A stretch of 44,844 nt of DNA from Anaerolineales bacterium (GCA_016935755.1 JAFGQI010000162.1:1-44844); one strand, 5' to 3'. Positions 8,211 through 16,401 are shown, numbered from the stretch's first letter. The notes: generated by a model from the sequence alone, not told the origin. Program-made: numbers and translations.

Positions 8211-8678
8211 ATGAATGAAAGAGAACGGCTGATTCAAGAGCTGGTGGAGTCTCGCCAGAGCTTACACTATGTCCTGGACGACCTGGACTCCCATCTGGAA
8301 ATCTATCCCGATTGGACAGTCAGAGAACTTTTGGCGCACCTGACCGGTTGGGATGACGCCGTAGTTGCCTCGCTGCGTGCGCATGTCGCCGGGCGTGTCC
8401 CGGCCGCGCCTGCTGTGCGCGGGGTCAATCATTATAACGAACAGTCAGTCGCAGAGCGTGAGGCGCTAGATCTGGAGCATGTGCGGCATGAATGCGAGCT
8501 CTCCCGCCAGCTGCTCATCACTATCCTGCACGAGATGCCCGACGAGAAGTTTATCCAACCCTTAATCATGCCGTGGGGCGAAACTGGCACCGTCACTGAA
8601 CTTGTGCAGGTGTTTATCCACCACGAGAAAGAGCATGCCAGGGAAATCCGCCAGCGCTACCTGAGCCATGTGGGATAA
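8211..8678 (+). CDS. DinB-like four-helix-bundle protein
   Basis: The 155-residue protein matches the DinB/maleylpyruvate-isomerase N-terminal fold. HLTGWDD (about residues 43-49) supplies the first metal-ligand histidine, and FIHHEKEHAREI near the C-terminus supplies the histidine pair. The family binds a divalent metal; members are thiol transferases or of unknown role. It starts three bases after the preceding HhH gene, with a GAGGTGAG ribosome binding site inside that gene's stop region, so it belongs to the same transcription unit. The beta-lactamase-fold gene follows 24 bases later. Confidence 0.8.
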   Translation: MNERERLIQELVESRQSLHYVLDDLDSHLEIYPDWTVRELLAHLTGWDDAVVASLRAHVAGRVPAAPAVRGVNHYNEQSVAEREALDLEHVRHECELSRQLLITILHEMPDEKFIQPLIMPWGETGTVTELVQVFIHHEKEHAREIRQRYLSHVG

Positions 8679-8702
8679 ATTATTCGCCATCAGGAGGTGC
8701 AT

Positions 8703-10082
8703 ATGAGCCAACCAGAAGACAATCAACTCATCCAGGAGGTGTGCGCCAAAGCCCAGACGCACATGGAGCGCCTGAAAGTGCCAGGGGCCGCAATCGGCGT
8801 CTATCACCTTGGGGAACAATACGTTCATGGGCTGGGCATTACCAGCGTTGAGAATCCCCTGCCCGTCACACCAGAGACCCTCTTTCAGGTAGGTTCGATC
8901 ACCAAGACATTCCTTGCCACTGCCGTGATGCGGCTGGTTGAAATGGGCAGGCTGGAGCTGGATCGTCCGGTGCGGGAGTACCTGCCTGGCCTGCGCCTGA
9001 AAAATGAGCTGGCAGCTCAGCAGACGACTATGCGCCACCTGCTCACTCACACCGGCGGTTGGGACGGAGATTATTTCAACGACTTCGGGTATGGCGATGA
9101 CGCCCTGGCGCGAATCGTGGAAAAGCTGGCCGAGCTGCCCCAGATCACCCCCCTGGGCGAAGTCTGGTCGTATAACAACGCCGGGTTCTACATCGCCGGG
9201 CGGGTGCTGGAGGTCATCACAGGATCAACCTTCGAGGCTGCCCTGCAGGAGCTGGTCATCGGCCCGCTCGAGCTGCCGCGCACCTTTTTCTTTCCTGCTG
9301 ATATCATCACCCAGCGGGTCGCCATTGGTCACGAGGTGATCGACGGCGCCCCGGTGGTCGCCCGGCCCTGGGCGATCGGGCGGGCAGCCCATGCGGCTGG
9401 CGGGATCATCAGTACGGCGCCCGACCTGCTGCGCTACGCCAGCTTCCAGATGGGAGACGGCAGGTCGGCCTCCGGGCAGCGGCTGCTCCAGGCAGATACC
9501 CTGATCCAGATGCGCACCCCACTGATCCCGGCGGGCGGGCTGCGCTTCATCGGGCTGAGCTGGTTCATGACCGATTATGAGGGCGTGCGCGTGGTCAGCC
9601 ACGGCGGCGGCACCAATGGGCAGAGCGCCTTGCTCTGCCTGGTTCCTGAGAAAGACCTGGCTCTGGCAATCCTGACCAATTGCGATATGGGAGGCGCTCT
9701 TTGCCGGCTCAGCGCGGCGGCGATCCTGAAACGCTTTGCCGGAGTGCAGCCGCCCGAGCTGGAACCCATCCAACTGCCTGTGGAAAAACTGGAAGACTAT
9801 GTTGGAATATATGATTCCAGCATGGCAACCTGCGAAATCCGCCTGGAAGATAAGCAGCTGATCCTGTACATGACTCTCAAAGGAGGCTTTCCCACCCCCG
9901 AAGCGCCGCCCCCGCCCTCCCCGCCGCCTGACCCGCTCGCCCCTTATGCCCCGGATCGTTTGTTCATCACCGAGGGGGATGACCAGGGCAACCAGCTGGA
10001 TATCTTACGCAGCGCCAGCGGCGAGGTGATCTGGCTGCGCGTGGATGGCCGCGTCCACCGGCGCGCCAGTCCCCAGGGCTAA
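8703..10082 (+). CDS. Serine beta-lactamase-fold hydrolase (class C / EstB-like)
   Basis: ATG 8703 lies five bases after a perfect AGGAGG; the GTG at 8697 overlaps that site and is rejected. The 459-residue protein carries SxxK (S65-I-T-K68), the YNN motif (Y157) and HGG (H300), replacing the KTG of true beta-lactamases. This is the Pfam beta-lactamase (PF00144) family of penicillin-binding-protein-like esterases and D-aminopeptidases. No signal peptide is visible, so it appears cytoplasmic, which argues against an antibiotic-resistance role. A C-terminal beta domain follows residue 365 and contains a Pro run (PTPEAPPPPSPPP). The natural substrate is not predictable. Confidence 0.88.
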   Translation: MSQPEDNQLIQEVCAKAQTHMERLKVPGAAIGVYHLGEQYVHGLGITSVENPLPVTPETLFQVGSITKTFLATAVMRLVEMGRLELDRPVREYLPGLRLKNELAAQQTTMRHLLTHTGGWDGDYFNDFGYGDDALARIVEKLAELPQITPLGEVWSYNNAGFYIAGRVLEVITGSTFEAALQELVIGPLELPRTFFFPADIITQRVAIGHEVIDGAPVVARPWAIGRAAHAAGGIISTAPDLLRYASFQMGDGRSASGQRLLQADTLIQMRTPLIPAGGLRFIGLSWFMTDYEGVRVVSHGGGTNGQSALLCLVPEKDLALAILTNCDMGGALCRLSAAAILKRFAGVQPPELEPIQLPVEKLEDYVGIYDSSMATCEIRLEDKQLILYMTLKGGFPTPEAPPPPSPPPDPLAPYAPDRLFITEGDDQGNQLDILRSASGEVIWLRVDGRVHRRASPQG

Positions 10083-10109
10083 CAAGACAGCAAGGGGTGA
10101 AATTTCCTG

Positions 10110-10138
10110 TTGACGTTTTGTATAACGAAGGTTAGAAT
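10110..10138 (+). promoter_or_regulatory. Promoter of the DUF4332 gene
   Basis: TTGACG (10110-10115) and TAGAAT (10133-10138) have an optimal 17-base spacer. The leader to ATG 10212 is about 67 bases and ends in a strong AAGGAGG ribosome binding site. Confidence 0.6.
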
Positions 10139-10211
10139 AGATCAAGGATAATTTTCGTGGATTGTCATGTGGAATAACTAAGAATCAGGCTGGATTGTCT
10201 TAAGGAGGCAA

Positions 10212-10619
10212 ATGATGACGAAAATAGTAGATATAGAAGGCATCGGTGAAGTATACGCAGGCAAGCTGAAAGCTGCTGGGGTTTCTACCACCGAAGAACT
10301 GCTTACCAGGGGCACGACACCCAAGGGCCGCAAGGAACTGGCTGAAGCGAGCGGGATCAGCGAAGCGCACATTCTGGAGTGGGTCAACCATGCAGACCTG
10401 TACCGGATTAAGGGCGTTGGCTCCGAGTATTCCGACCTGCTGGAAGAAGCCGGCGTGGATACCGTGCCCGAGCTGGCGCAGCGCAAGGCCGAAAACCTGT
10501 TCCAGAAGATGGTGGAGGCAAACAAGGCCAAGAAACTGGTGCGCAAGATGCCCGTCCTCTCCCAGGTGGCAGACTGGATCGAGCAGGCCAAGAAACTGCC
10601 GCGCATCATCCAATATTAG
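10212..10619 (+). CDS. DUF4332 helix-hairpin-helix protein
   Basis: The 135-residue cytoplasmic protein is made of two tandem helix-hairpin-helix-like units. The first has IEGIGEVYAGKLKAAGVSTTEELL (residues about 8-31) and the second RIKGVGSEYSDLLEEAGVDTVPELA (about 60-84). This is the DUF4332 layout, whose members are thought to bind nucleic acid non-specifically through the GIG/GVG hairpins. The gene is monocistronic: its own promoter at 10110-10138, a strong ribosome binding site, and a terminator directly after the stop. Such a strong isolated unit suggests a well-expressed small protein. Confidence 0.85.
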   Translation: MMTKIVDIEGIGEVYAGKLKAAGVSTTEELLTRGTTPKGRKELAEASGISEAHILEWVNHADLYRIKGVGSEYSDLLEEAGVDTVPELAQRKAENLFQKMVEANKAKKLVRKMPVLSQVADWIEQAKKLPRIIQY

Positions 10620-10635
10620 TTTTCGTTCCATTACC

Positions 10636-10668
10636 ATCCCCTGCACATCCAGTGCGGGGGATTTTTGT
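10636..10668 (+). terminator. Rho-independent terminator of the DUF4332 gene
   Basis: An imperfect hairpin is followed by a T run. The arms are ATCCCC-GCAC (one bulged T) and GTGC-GGGGGAT, the loop is five bases, and TTTTT follows at 10662-10666. Confidence 0.75.
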
Positions 10669-10690
10669 TAACCCAGGAAGAAATCAATTA

Positions 10691-10723
10691 AAACCCGAAA
10701 GGTCTGCGAGACCTTTCGGGTTT
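10691..10723. terminator. Perfect 15-bp palindrome, bidirectional terminator overlapping a stop codon
   Basis: The arms 10691-10705 and 10709-10723 are exact complements around a GCG loop (arm AAACCCGAAAGGTCT). It lies between two convergent genes, and the A/T ends could supply a U-tract in either direction. The TAA stop of the minus-strand gene (10722-10724) is inside the right arm. This looks like a dispersed intergenic palindrome family used as a terminator. Confidence 0.8.
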
Positions 10724-11264
10724 ATAGATATAAAGCAGGGTTTTTGAACGGCGTCAGCGCCAGGACTACCGCCTGCTCATAGAGCTGGGCGCGGTCCACC
10801 GCGTTTCCGGTCAGCAGGCCGATGGCGCCGTTCTCCTGCTTGGAATTTGACCTGCCGAAGACAATATCATCCGCCTCCCCCAGCTCCATGCCCTGGCGGA
10901 TCAGACCTGCCACCCGAGGCGGCAGGAAGAACGTGCCTGTGCGGCCTTTCCCCATACCTTGCCGGGATAACACCACAATCCAGGCGAAGGCAGCCATTTC
11001 GCCATCCTGTTCTTCGATGCCGCCCTCAACACCCACCCAGTAATCAGCCTGAGGCTGCGCCTGGGAAACCGCCCGCGCCCGGTTCATCGCTCCCCGCAGG
11101 GTCTCAGAGTCAGAGGCAGGTTGATCACTCACCCCGGATGGCGCCGAGACGCCATGCAGCTCGAAGCGCTGCGTGGGGAACATGCGCTCAAAGCCCTTTT
11201 GCACAGCCTGCAGCTTGACCGGGTTCTGCGACGCCACTACAACCAGACAGGGTTTGTCCTCCAT
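10722..11264 (-). CDS. yjjX: Inosine/xanthosine triphosphatase (YjjX/DUF84 family)
   Basis: The 180-residue protein has the family pattern: VVASQNPVKLQAVQKGF (residues about 8-24), SGVSDQPASDSETLRGAMNRA (about 43-63) and YWVGVEGGIEEQDG (about 75-88), then a FFLPP segment and a GAIGLLTGNAVDRAQLYEQAVVLAL C-terminus. The family hydrolyses ITP and XTP, cleaning the nucleotide pool of deaminated purines. ATG 11264 follows the SDR stop by 12 bases, so it is the third gene of the DUF503-SDR-yjjX operon. Length is normal. Confidence 0.9.
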   Translation of the reverse strand: MEDKPCLVVVASQNPVKLQAVQKGFERMFPTQRFELHGVSAPSGVSDQPASDSETLRGAMNRARAVSQAQPQADYWVGVEGGIEEQDGEMAAFAWIVVLSRQGMGKGRTGTFFLPPRVAGLIRQGMELGEADDIVFGRSNSKQENGAIGLLTGNAVDRAQLYEQAVVLALTPFKNPALYL

Positions 11265-11276
11265 AACGGCTGAACC

Positions 11277-12068
11277 CTACAGCACACCCTTATACATCCC
11301 GCCATCCACGGTCAGCATCACTCCGGTAATATAGGAGGCTGCTGGCGAGAGCAAGAAGACAGCCGCTTTGGCAAATTCTCCTGGAGTAGCCATGCGGCCC
11401 AGGGGACTGTCCTGCAGCTGGCGGGCTATTTCTTCTTCCACCGTGGTGCCGTTTGTCTTTGCCCGGGCCTGCATCAGCTCCTGGACGCGCTCGGTTTCGG
11501 TCCAGCCGGGCAGGATCGAGTTGAAACGAATGCCTTCATGGCCCAATTCCAGCGCCAGCGATTTGGTCAGGCCGACGGTAGCGGCGCGCACACTGTTCGA
11601 CAGCACCAGATTGGCGATCGGCTGTTTAACCGAATAGGAAGTCACGGTCAGCACGCTGGCGGCGGAAGATTTGCGCAGATGCGGCAGAGCCGCGCGGATC
11701 AGGCGCACATGGCTCAGCAGGGACAGATCAATACCCCGCTGCCAGACAGCATCATCGAAGGTCTCAAAACGCCCTGGAGGCGGACCGCCCGCGTTGGTCA
11801 CCAGCAGATCCAGACCGCCAAAGGCCGCCGCAGCCTGCTCCACCAGCCTTCCAGGCGCTTCTGGATCGGTGATATCGCCAGCCAGAGCCAGCGTCCGGCT
11901 TTGAGTGCTCTCGGAGATAGCCTGCGCGGCCGTCGTCAGCTTGTCCAGATTGTGGCTGTTGATCGCCACCTGCACCCCTTCACGCGCCAGTTCCAGCGCC
12001 ACTGCGTACCCCAGGCCTCGGCTGGCCCCCGCCACCAGAGCGGATAAACCCTTCAAACCCAAATCCAT
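11277..12068 (-). CDS. Atypical short-chain dehydrogenase/reductase lacking the catalytic YxxxK
   Basis: The 263-residue protein has the Rossmann cofactor loop GASRGLG (residues about 14-20) and NAGG (about 91-94). The segment after the catalytic-serine position reads TSYSVKQPIANLVLSNSVRAA: the usual active-site tyrosine is replaced in the SN-VRAA stretch and the lysine is an arginine. This matches the BKR_like_SDR_like subgroup, known to lack a perfect catalytic tetrad. Either it uses a different mechanism or it binds NAD(P) without classic reduction. The chosen ATG 12068 has GGAGG five to six bases upstream; a TTG at 12080 in the same frame overlaps that site. The stop codon of the DUF503 gene ends one base before this ATG. 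Confidence 0.85.
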   Translation of the reverse strand: MDLGLKGLSALVAGASRGLGYAVALELAREGVQVAINSHNLDKLTTAAQAISESTQSRTLALAGDITDPEAPGRLVEQAAAAFGGLDLLVTNAGGPPPGRFETFDDAVWQRGIDLSLLSHVRLIRAALPHLRKSSAASVLTVTSYSVKQPIANLVLSNSVRAATVGLTKSLALELGHEGIRFNSILPGWTETERVQELMQARAKTNGTTVEEEIARQLQDSPLGRMATPGEFAKAAVFLLSPAASYITGVMLTVDGGMYKGVL

Positions 12069-12069
12069 C

Positions 12070-12360
12070 TCAACCTCCAATCAGCTCAATTTGATCCTGC
12101 ACGATTTCAATATCCGGCCAGTTGGCTTCCAGCCAATGCACAAGCTGCTGCAGGGCTCTCTGGGTGTGGGCCGGGTCGTTGCTCACCAAAGCGCAGGCGA
12201 TCAGCGCCTCCGACCAGGCGTCCAGATGCTCCATCTCTGCGGCGGAGACGTTAAACTCCCGGTGCAGACGGGCCAGCAGCGGCTTGATGCGGCTGCGCTT
12301 CTGCTTCAGCGAAGTGCAGCCAGGGAGAAGGATGTGCAGCTTCAGCAAACCAACCATCAT
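12070..12360 (-). CDS. DUF503 (YlxP-like) protein
   Basis: The protein is about 96 residues. It opens with MVGLLKLHILLPGCTSLKQKRSRIKPLLARL, the typical DUF503 start, and continues into a helix/strand pattern ending EIVQDQIELIGG. In Firmicutes the family member YlxP lies with translation genes; its function is unknown. ATG 12360 (MMVGLL) is favoured because an AGGAG lies eight bases upstream; ATG 12366 is also in frame but only two bases from that site. It is the first gene of a three-gene operon with the SDR and yjjX genes. Confidence 0.82.
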   Translation of the reverse strand: MMVGLLKLHILLPGCTSLKQKRSRIKPLLARLHREFNVSAAEMEHLDAWSEALIACALVSNDPAHTQRALQQLVHWLEANWPDIEIVQDQIELIGG

Positions 12361-12390
12361 ACGCATCTCTCCTAAATTTTTCCGGCCCAT

Positions 12391-12398
12391 AGTATAAT
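12391..12398. promoter_or_regulatory. Overlapping divergent -10 boxes
   Basis: AGTATAAT contains TATAAT on the plus strand (12393-12398) and TATACT on the minus strand (12396-12391). The plus-strand box ends seven bases before ATG 12406, predicting a leaderless or near-leaderless transcript. The minus-strand box would start a transcript about 25 bases before the DUF503 gene, leaving room for its ribosome binding site. Confidence 0.55.
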
Positions 12399-12405
12399 CC
12401 ATGCT

Positions 12406-13092
12406 ATGGATAACACAAAGGGTTGGGTAGTTGTGCTTGGTTTTCTAATGATCACCGCACTGGCGGCGTTTGCCGTGGTTTGGGTAGTGCGCGAGACGAT
12501 CACACAGACGGTTTCCCCGGTGGAATCGATGACCGGGGATATTGGCACGCGGGTATCCGGTATCTTGAACCCCACGCCAACGGTTCTGCCAGATCCAGTG
12601 ACGATCATCCGTGACATTCGCTCGCTGGCGCGCCTGGAGACGATCCAATATACGATCGAGAAGGTGGTGACTGCCGAAATCGGGCAGGAAATCTTCGGGC
12701 AATTGTTTGGCGATAAACTGATCTTCGTCGCTCGCGGCGAGGTTTTGGCAGGCATCGATCTCTCTCTGCTGGGGCCAGAAGACCTGCAGATCAAGAACGG
12801 TGTGCTCTATGTTGACCTTCCTGAAGCGGAAATTTTTATCGCCACCCTGGATAATGAAAAATCCTACGTCTACGACCGGGACACTGGTCTGCTGACCAAG
12901 GGCAACATCAATCTAGAATCGATGGCGCGCCAGGTGGCTGAGGACGAGATTGAGAAGGCAGCCCTGGAAGACGGCATCCTGGATATCGCCCGCCAGAACG
13001 GTGAAAACTACCTCTACCGGCTTTTTATGCAGTTAGGGTATTCCGAAGTTGTCTTTGTTGGCGGCACACCCACTCCCGCGCCGACGCCGTAG
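12406..13092 (+). CDS. DUF4230 membrane-anchored protein
   Basis: The 228-residue protein has an N-terminal membrane segment (residues about 7-28) and a short Pro/Thr linker (NPTPTVLPDP). The extracytoplasmic domain begins IIRDIRSLARLETIQYTIEKVVTAEI (residues about 66-91), the DUF4230 signature, and ends in a TPTPAPTP tail. The family is widespread and of unknown function. The gene is monocistronic, with its -10 box almost touching the start codon, and converges on the lipM-like gene. Confidence 0.85.
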   Translation: MDNTKGWVVVLGFLMITALAAFAVVWVVRETITQTVSPVESMTGDIGTRVSGILNPTPTVLPDPVTIIRDIRSLARLETIQYTIEKVVTAEIGQEIFGQLFGDKLIFVARGEVLAGIDLSLLGPEDLQIKNGVLYVDLPEAEIFIATLDNEKSYVYDRDTGLLTKGNINLESMARQVAEDEIEKAALEDGILDIARQNGENYLYRLFMQLGYSEVVFVGGTPTPAPTP

Positions 13093-13105
13093 AGATTGCT
13101 CTATT

Positions 13106-13119
13106 GCGAATTTATTCGC
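13106..13119. repeat. Short inverted repeat between convergent genes
   Basis: GCGAAT and ATTCGC flank a two-base TT centre. It sits in the 43-base gap between two converging genes, where a weak bidirectional terminator would be expected. No U-tract is present, so the role is uncertain. Confidence 0.35.
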
Positions 13120-13135
13120 CGGGAACACCATCGTT

Positions 13136-13972
13136 CTAGGAGCGCTGCATCCAGCCGGGATTGGCATAGCGCTCTTCGAGCAGCTGTTCGGCTCGCTGCA
13201 GTTCAGCCTCCGTTAGATCAGCCCGGATAAACTCCAGGTTCAATTCATCCGCAAAGGCTGCGGCAAAAGCTTGAGCAGCCTGCTCCCACGCCAAAGGCCT
13301 CCCCAGGATCATCTCTGCAGTGGCCGCCCGCTGGAGCAAGCGCTGCGCGGCTGTGCGGCGCTCCTGTTCATTCGGGAAAGCCAGCGCCAGGGTAATGCGG
13401 CTCAGATCGCCGCACAGCGGCAGCGAACCGTGCTGGAGGACACCATCCTTGCTGCGCCGCTGGGCGCTGCCCACCAGCTTCTTGCCCTGCACAATGATTT
13501 CATAATTAGACGGCGCCTCGAAACAGACCGGGTTTTGCGCCTGTGAGGAAGCATTCTGCCGCGATTTTTCGTTCGCCTGGGCCGGGATGTCCAGCATGTG
13601 CAGCGCTCGCAGCAGCGCGCCTGCCAGCACCCGGTAGCTGTCCAGGACGCTGCCCGCCAGGCGCGGCTCATCATGCGGCCCGCACACCGAATAGGTCAGT
13701 TCATCCACGTGCAGGATAGCGCGCCCTCCGGTGGGGCGGCGCACCAGTTCCCAGCCGTGTGCAGCCAGCCCTGGCAAGAACACATCCGTATAAGGTTGGG
13801 CATAACCCAGAGACAAGCAGGCTGGCTCCCAGGCATACAGCCGCAGAGTTGGTGGCACGTCGCCGCCTCCGGCAGCTTCCAGGATGGCTTCATCAACAGC
13901 CATATTCATCGCGCCAGGTAGGGGCGGCGTGATCACCAGCCGCCAGCGAGAAGACTCAAAAATCGCACTCAT
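13136..13972 (-). CDS. Octanoyltransferase LipM-like (lipoate-protein ligase A superfamily)
   Basis: The 278-residue protein has the LplA/LipM fold: RRPTGGRAILH (residues about 78-88), ELTYSV (91-96) and the catalytic motif NPVCFEAPSNYEI, whose cysteine is residue 150, the same position as in Bacillus LipM. Then comes GKKLVGSAQRR (about 163-173) with the conserved lysine. LipM moves octanoyl groups from acyl carrier protein to the lipoyl domain in lipoate synthesis. An LplA-type ligase would not need the cysteine, so LipM (or amidotransferase LipL) is favoured. The start ATG 13972 overlaps the stop of the large upstream gene as ATGA; a longer reading into that gene is not credible. Confidence 0.88.
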   Translation of the reverse strand: MSAIFESSRWRLVITPPLPGAMNMAVDEAILEAAGGGDVPPTLRLYAWEPACLSLGYAQPYTDVFLPGLAAHGWELVRRPTGGRAILHVDELTYSVCGPHDEPRLAGSVLDSYRVLAGALLRALHMLDIPAQANEKSRQNASSQAQNPVCFEAPSNYEIIVQGKKLVGSAQRRSKDGVLQHGSLPLCGDLSRITLALAFPNEQERRTAAQRLLQRAATAEMILGRPLAWEQAAQAFAAAFADELNLEFIRADLTEAELQRAEQLLEERYANPGWMQRS

Positions 13973-16401
13973 GGAGTCTGAGTTTCGGGTGTATACGTCG
14001 CCGTCGGGCTGGGTGTCAGCGTAGCCGTGGCTGGCGTGCCCGAGGTGGTGGGCGTCAGCGTCAGGGTTGGCGTTGCCGTGGGCGGGGTGCCGGTGACCGT
14101 GGGGGTGGCGCTGGACGCCAGGGTTGGCGACAGGGTGCGCGTGGGGGTGATGGTCGGGCTGGGCGTCGGCGAGAGGTAGACCGGTGAGCCAGCCAACTTG
14201 AGCCGCGCCATGAGAGTGTAGGGACCCTTGGAGTAATCCAGCCACAAGCGATGGTAGGCTTCGATCGCCCCGCGCTCATCCCCCGCCAGTTCGTTCGCCA
14301 GGCCGAGCAGGTAATAGTACGGCTGGCAGGTCCAGGTCGGGCGGCACAGCAGCCCCGGAGTCTCTGCCAGCAGGAGCAGCTGGTCGCGCGCCGCTTCTGG
14401 ATCGACGCCAGCCCAGAGGGACTGCTCAATTTCATCCAGAGCGATCTGATATCGGTTGGGATATTCGCTGCGCAGGACAGCGCTCACAAGGTAAGGCTCC
14501 AGGGTGACCGGCAGGCGCGGCATGCGAAAAGCCAGCCTGCCCTCCAGGAAGACCGCCGGGTAAGCGCGGGCTTCATCACCGAGCACATAAGCCGGGTCCA
14601 GGAAGGCGATCTCTGACGGGCTGCTGTCAATATCTCCTACCAGCAAAGCATACAGGCGATCACGGTCAGCCGCCAGGATCCAGAACTGCTGGCGTTCGAG
14701 CGGGCGGTGGCGCACAGTGAACCAGCGCTCCGGCTGCCGGTCATCATCAAAATCAAAATAGCCCGAGGCATGGGCAGGCACACCCCAGCCGCGCAGCATT
14801 TCGACTGCATCAGCGCCTGGCGGGATGCGGGTGACCAGATAGCGGATGGCCTGAGCCAGGTCGCAGTATTCGGTCTCCAGGCAGGCCCGGTAAACGTCTT
14901 CTGGCGCCTGGTAAGCATCCAGGAAGGCCTGCGCTGGCGCCATCCAGCGGCTGCGCGGCACAACCGGAGACTGCAGCGCCTGGTTCATATAGCTGGCAGC
15001 CTCTTTCGTATCCCCAAGCAGGGCATGGTAAACACCCAGGCGGAAAACCCACTCATCGTGCGCATCCAGTGCGTACTGCTTGCCCTGCATGTCCTGCGCT
15101 GGCGGCCACTCCGGCAGTAGAACTTCCATCAGGCTGATGGCCGCTTGCGGTCCCCAGTAGCTGGCAGCATGGTTGACGACCATCTCGCAGTATGCCAGGG
15201 AGAGCGGTTGGGCGGCGAGGGCGAAGCTCTGCTCGACAAAGCCAAAATAGACCCCATTCCACTGGTAAACGCGCTGCACATTCACCGGACAGACCGGGAA
15301 GACCGTGCTCTGGAAGACCAGCTGGTTGGCTCCTGCTTCATCTCGCTGCACCACCCAACGGTTGTCGTACTGCATCCCCAGGCTGTAGATGTTCTGCGCC
15401 GGATAAAAAAGCAGCTGCCTGGGAGGGTAGAGGTTCAGGTTGAAGACAGTTGGGGCGTCCAATTCGAACTGTTCCGGTGAGGTGGAGTAGGTGATTGCTA
15501 CCTCCTCGCCATCCGCCGGGTCGCCGTTCAAATCCGCCACAATCCAGCTCGCCTGGGGCATATTGACCAGGTCGAAATGGCTGACCAACACATATCCCTG
15601 GAAGCCGGCTGCGGTCTGGGTGAGCCAGATGAAAGCGCTGCCGCCGCCGCGCACCTCGACCAGGTAGCTGCCCAGGTATCCGCTGGGGGGCGTCATGCCA
15701 ACCATATACAAGGCCAGGCGGGGTTCTTTGGCCTGGAACCAGATGTATAACTGCTCCAAATCCACCTGCCCGCTGTTCAGGGCTTGCAGGATGATCTGCT
15801 GGTACACCTGCCCTGCCTCAGGATCACCCAGGCGCGCCAGGTCATAAGCCAGCCTCCAACGCCAATTTTCCGCCTGTGGGGCATCCGGGTAGCGCAGCAA
15901 GGCTTCTTTCAAGGCCTGCACAGCATAGTGATAGGCCTGGTAATAGGCTTCGCTGCCGGGGTCGACATCGCCGCTCAACAGCGTGTTGGGGTAATCCTCC
16001 AGCAGTTCAGCCATCCGGTCGGCTTCTTCGGGCGACCATTCAGCCAGGGTGTACAGGGCATTCTGGGGCAGCGGCTTGGCAGGCGTCAAGGTCGGCGGGC
16101 CGGTGGGAGTGGGCGTCGGTGTGGGCGTTTCGGTGATGGTGGGAGTCAGCGTGATGGTGGGCGTGAAGGTCGGCCTGGGCGTGCGGGTGATCGTCGGCGT
16201 CAGCGAGGGCGTGAACGTCAGGGTGGGCGTCAGCGAAGGGCCAGGCGTGGGAGTGATGGTCGGGGTGGGGGTTGGGCTGGCCGCGGTCAGCTTTGGAACA
16301 ACAAGAATCAAGCACAGCAAGCCGATGATGAAGACCGCCATCAAGGCCAGGTTGACCAGCAAGAAACGAGCGTTTCGGCTCTCTGGAGGATTGACCGTCA
16401 T
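13969..16401 (-). CDS. Large single-pass membrane protein with TP-rich stalk and tail, unknown function
   Basis: The 810-residue protein has a single N-terminal membrane segment (residues about 13-37), a Thr/Pro-rich stalk (about 40-108), a large extracytoplasmic region (about 112-745) and a second Thr/Pro/Ser-rich tail (about 745-810). Within the large region are helical segments resembling tetratricopeptide repeats (YYQAYHYAVQALKEALLRYPDAPQAENW; YYLLGLANELAGDERGAIEAYHRLW) and two Asp-rich calcium-binding-like loops (ADLNGDPADGEEVAI; FDFDDDRQPERWFTV). Several Cys pairs suggest disulfides. It starts seven bases after the aldolase gene and overlaps the lipM gene. Its function is not recognised; the two TP-rich ends suggest a surface protein. 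Confidence 0.8.
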   Translation of the reverse strand: MTVNPPESRNARFLLVNLALMAVFIIGLLCLILVVPKLTAASPTPTPTITPTPGPSLTPTLTFTPSLTPTITRTPRPTFTPTITLTPTITETPTPTPTPTGPPTLTPAKPLPQNALYTLAEWSPEEADRMAELLEDYPNTLLSGDVDPGSEAYYQAYHYAVQALKEALLRYPDAPQAENWRWRLAYDLARLGDPEAGQVYQQIILQALNSGQVDLEQLYIWFQAKEPRLALYMVGMTPPSGYLGSYLVEVRGGGSAFIWLTQTAAGFQGYVLVSHFDLVNMPQASWIVADLNGDPADGEEVAITYSTSPEQFELDAPTVFNLNLYPPRQLLFYPAQNIYSLGMQYDNRWVVQRDEAGANQLVFQSTVFPVCPVNVQRVYQWNGVYFGFVEQSFALAAQPLSLAYCEMVVNHAASYWGPQAAISLMEVLLPEWPPAQDMQGKQYALDAHDEWVFRLGVYHALLGDTKEAASYMNQALQSPVVPRSRWMAPAQAFLDAYQAPEDVYRACLETEYCDLAQAIRYLVTRIPPGADAVEMLRGWGVPAHASGYFDFDDDRQPERWFTVRHRPLERQQFWILAADRDRLYALLVGDIDSSPSEIAFLDPAYVLGDEARAYPAVFLEGRLAFRMPRLPVTLEPYLVSAVLRSEYPNRYQIALDEIEQSLWAGVDPEAARDQLLLLAETPGLLCRPTWTCQPYYYLLGLANELAGDERGAIEAYHRLWLDYSKGPYTLMARLKLAGSPVYLSPTPSPTITPTRTLSPTLASSATPTVTGTPPTATPTLTLTPTTSGTPATATLTPSPTATYTPETQTP

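Noticed and set aside
8810..8826. A second LexA-like site (GAAC-AATAC-GTTC)
   Set aside because: The gap is five bases instead of four and it lies inside the beta-lactamase-fold coding region.
13973..14245. Longer N-terminus for the LipM-like protein (His/Ala/Asp-rich)
   Set aside because: It is out-of-frame reading of the TP-rich tail of the upstream gene; the ATGA overlap start gives the normal LipM length with Cys150.
16080..16280. Short tandem repeats that could be a CRISPR array
   Set aside because: The periodicity is that of Thr-Pro codons inside a coding frame, with no constant repeat/spacer structure.
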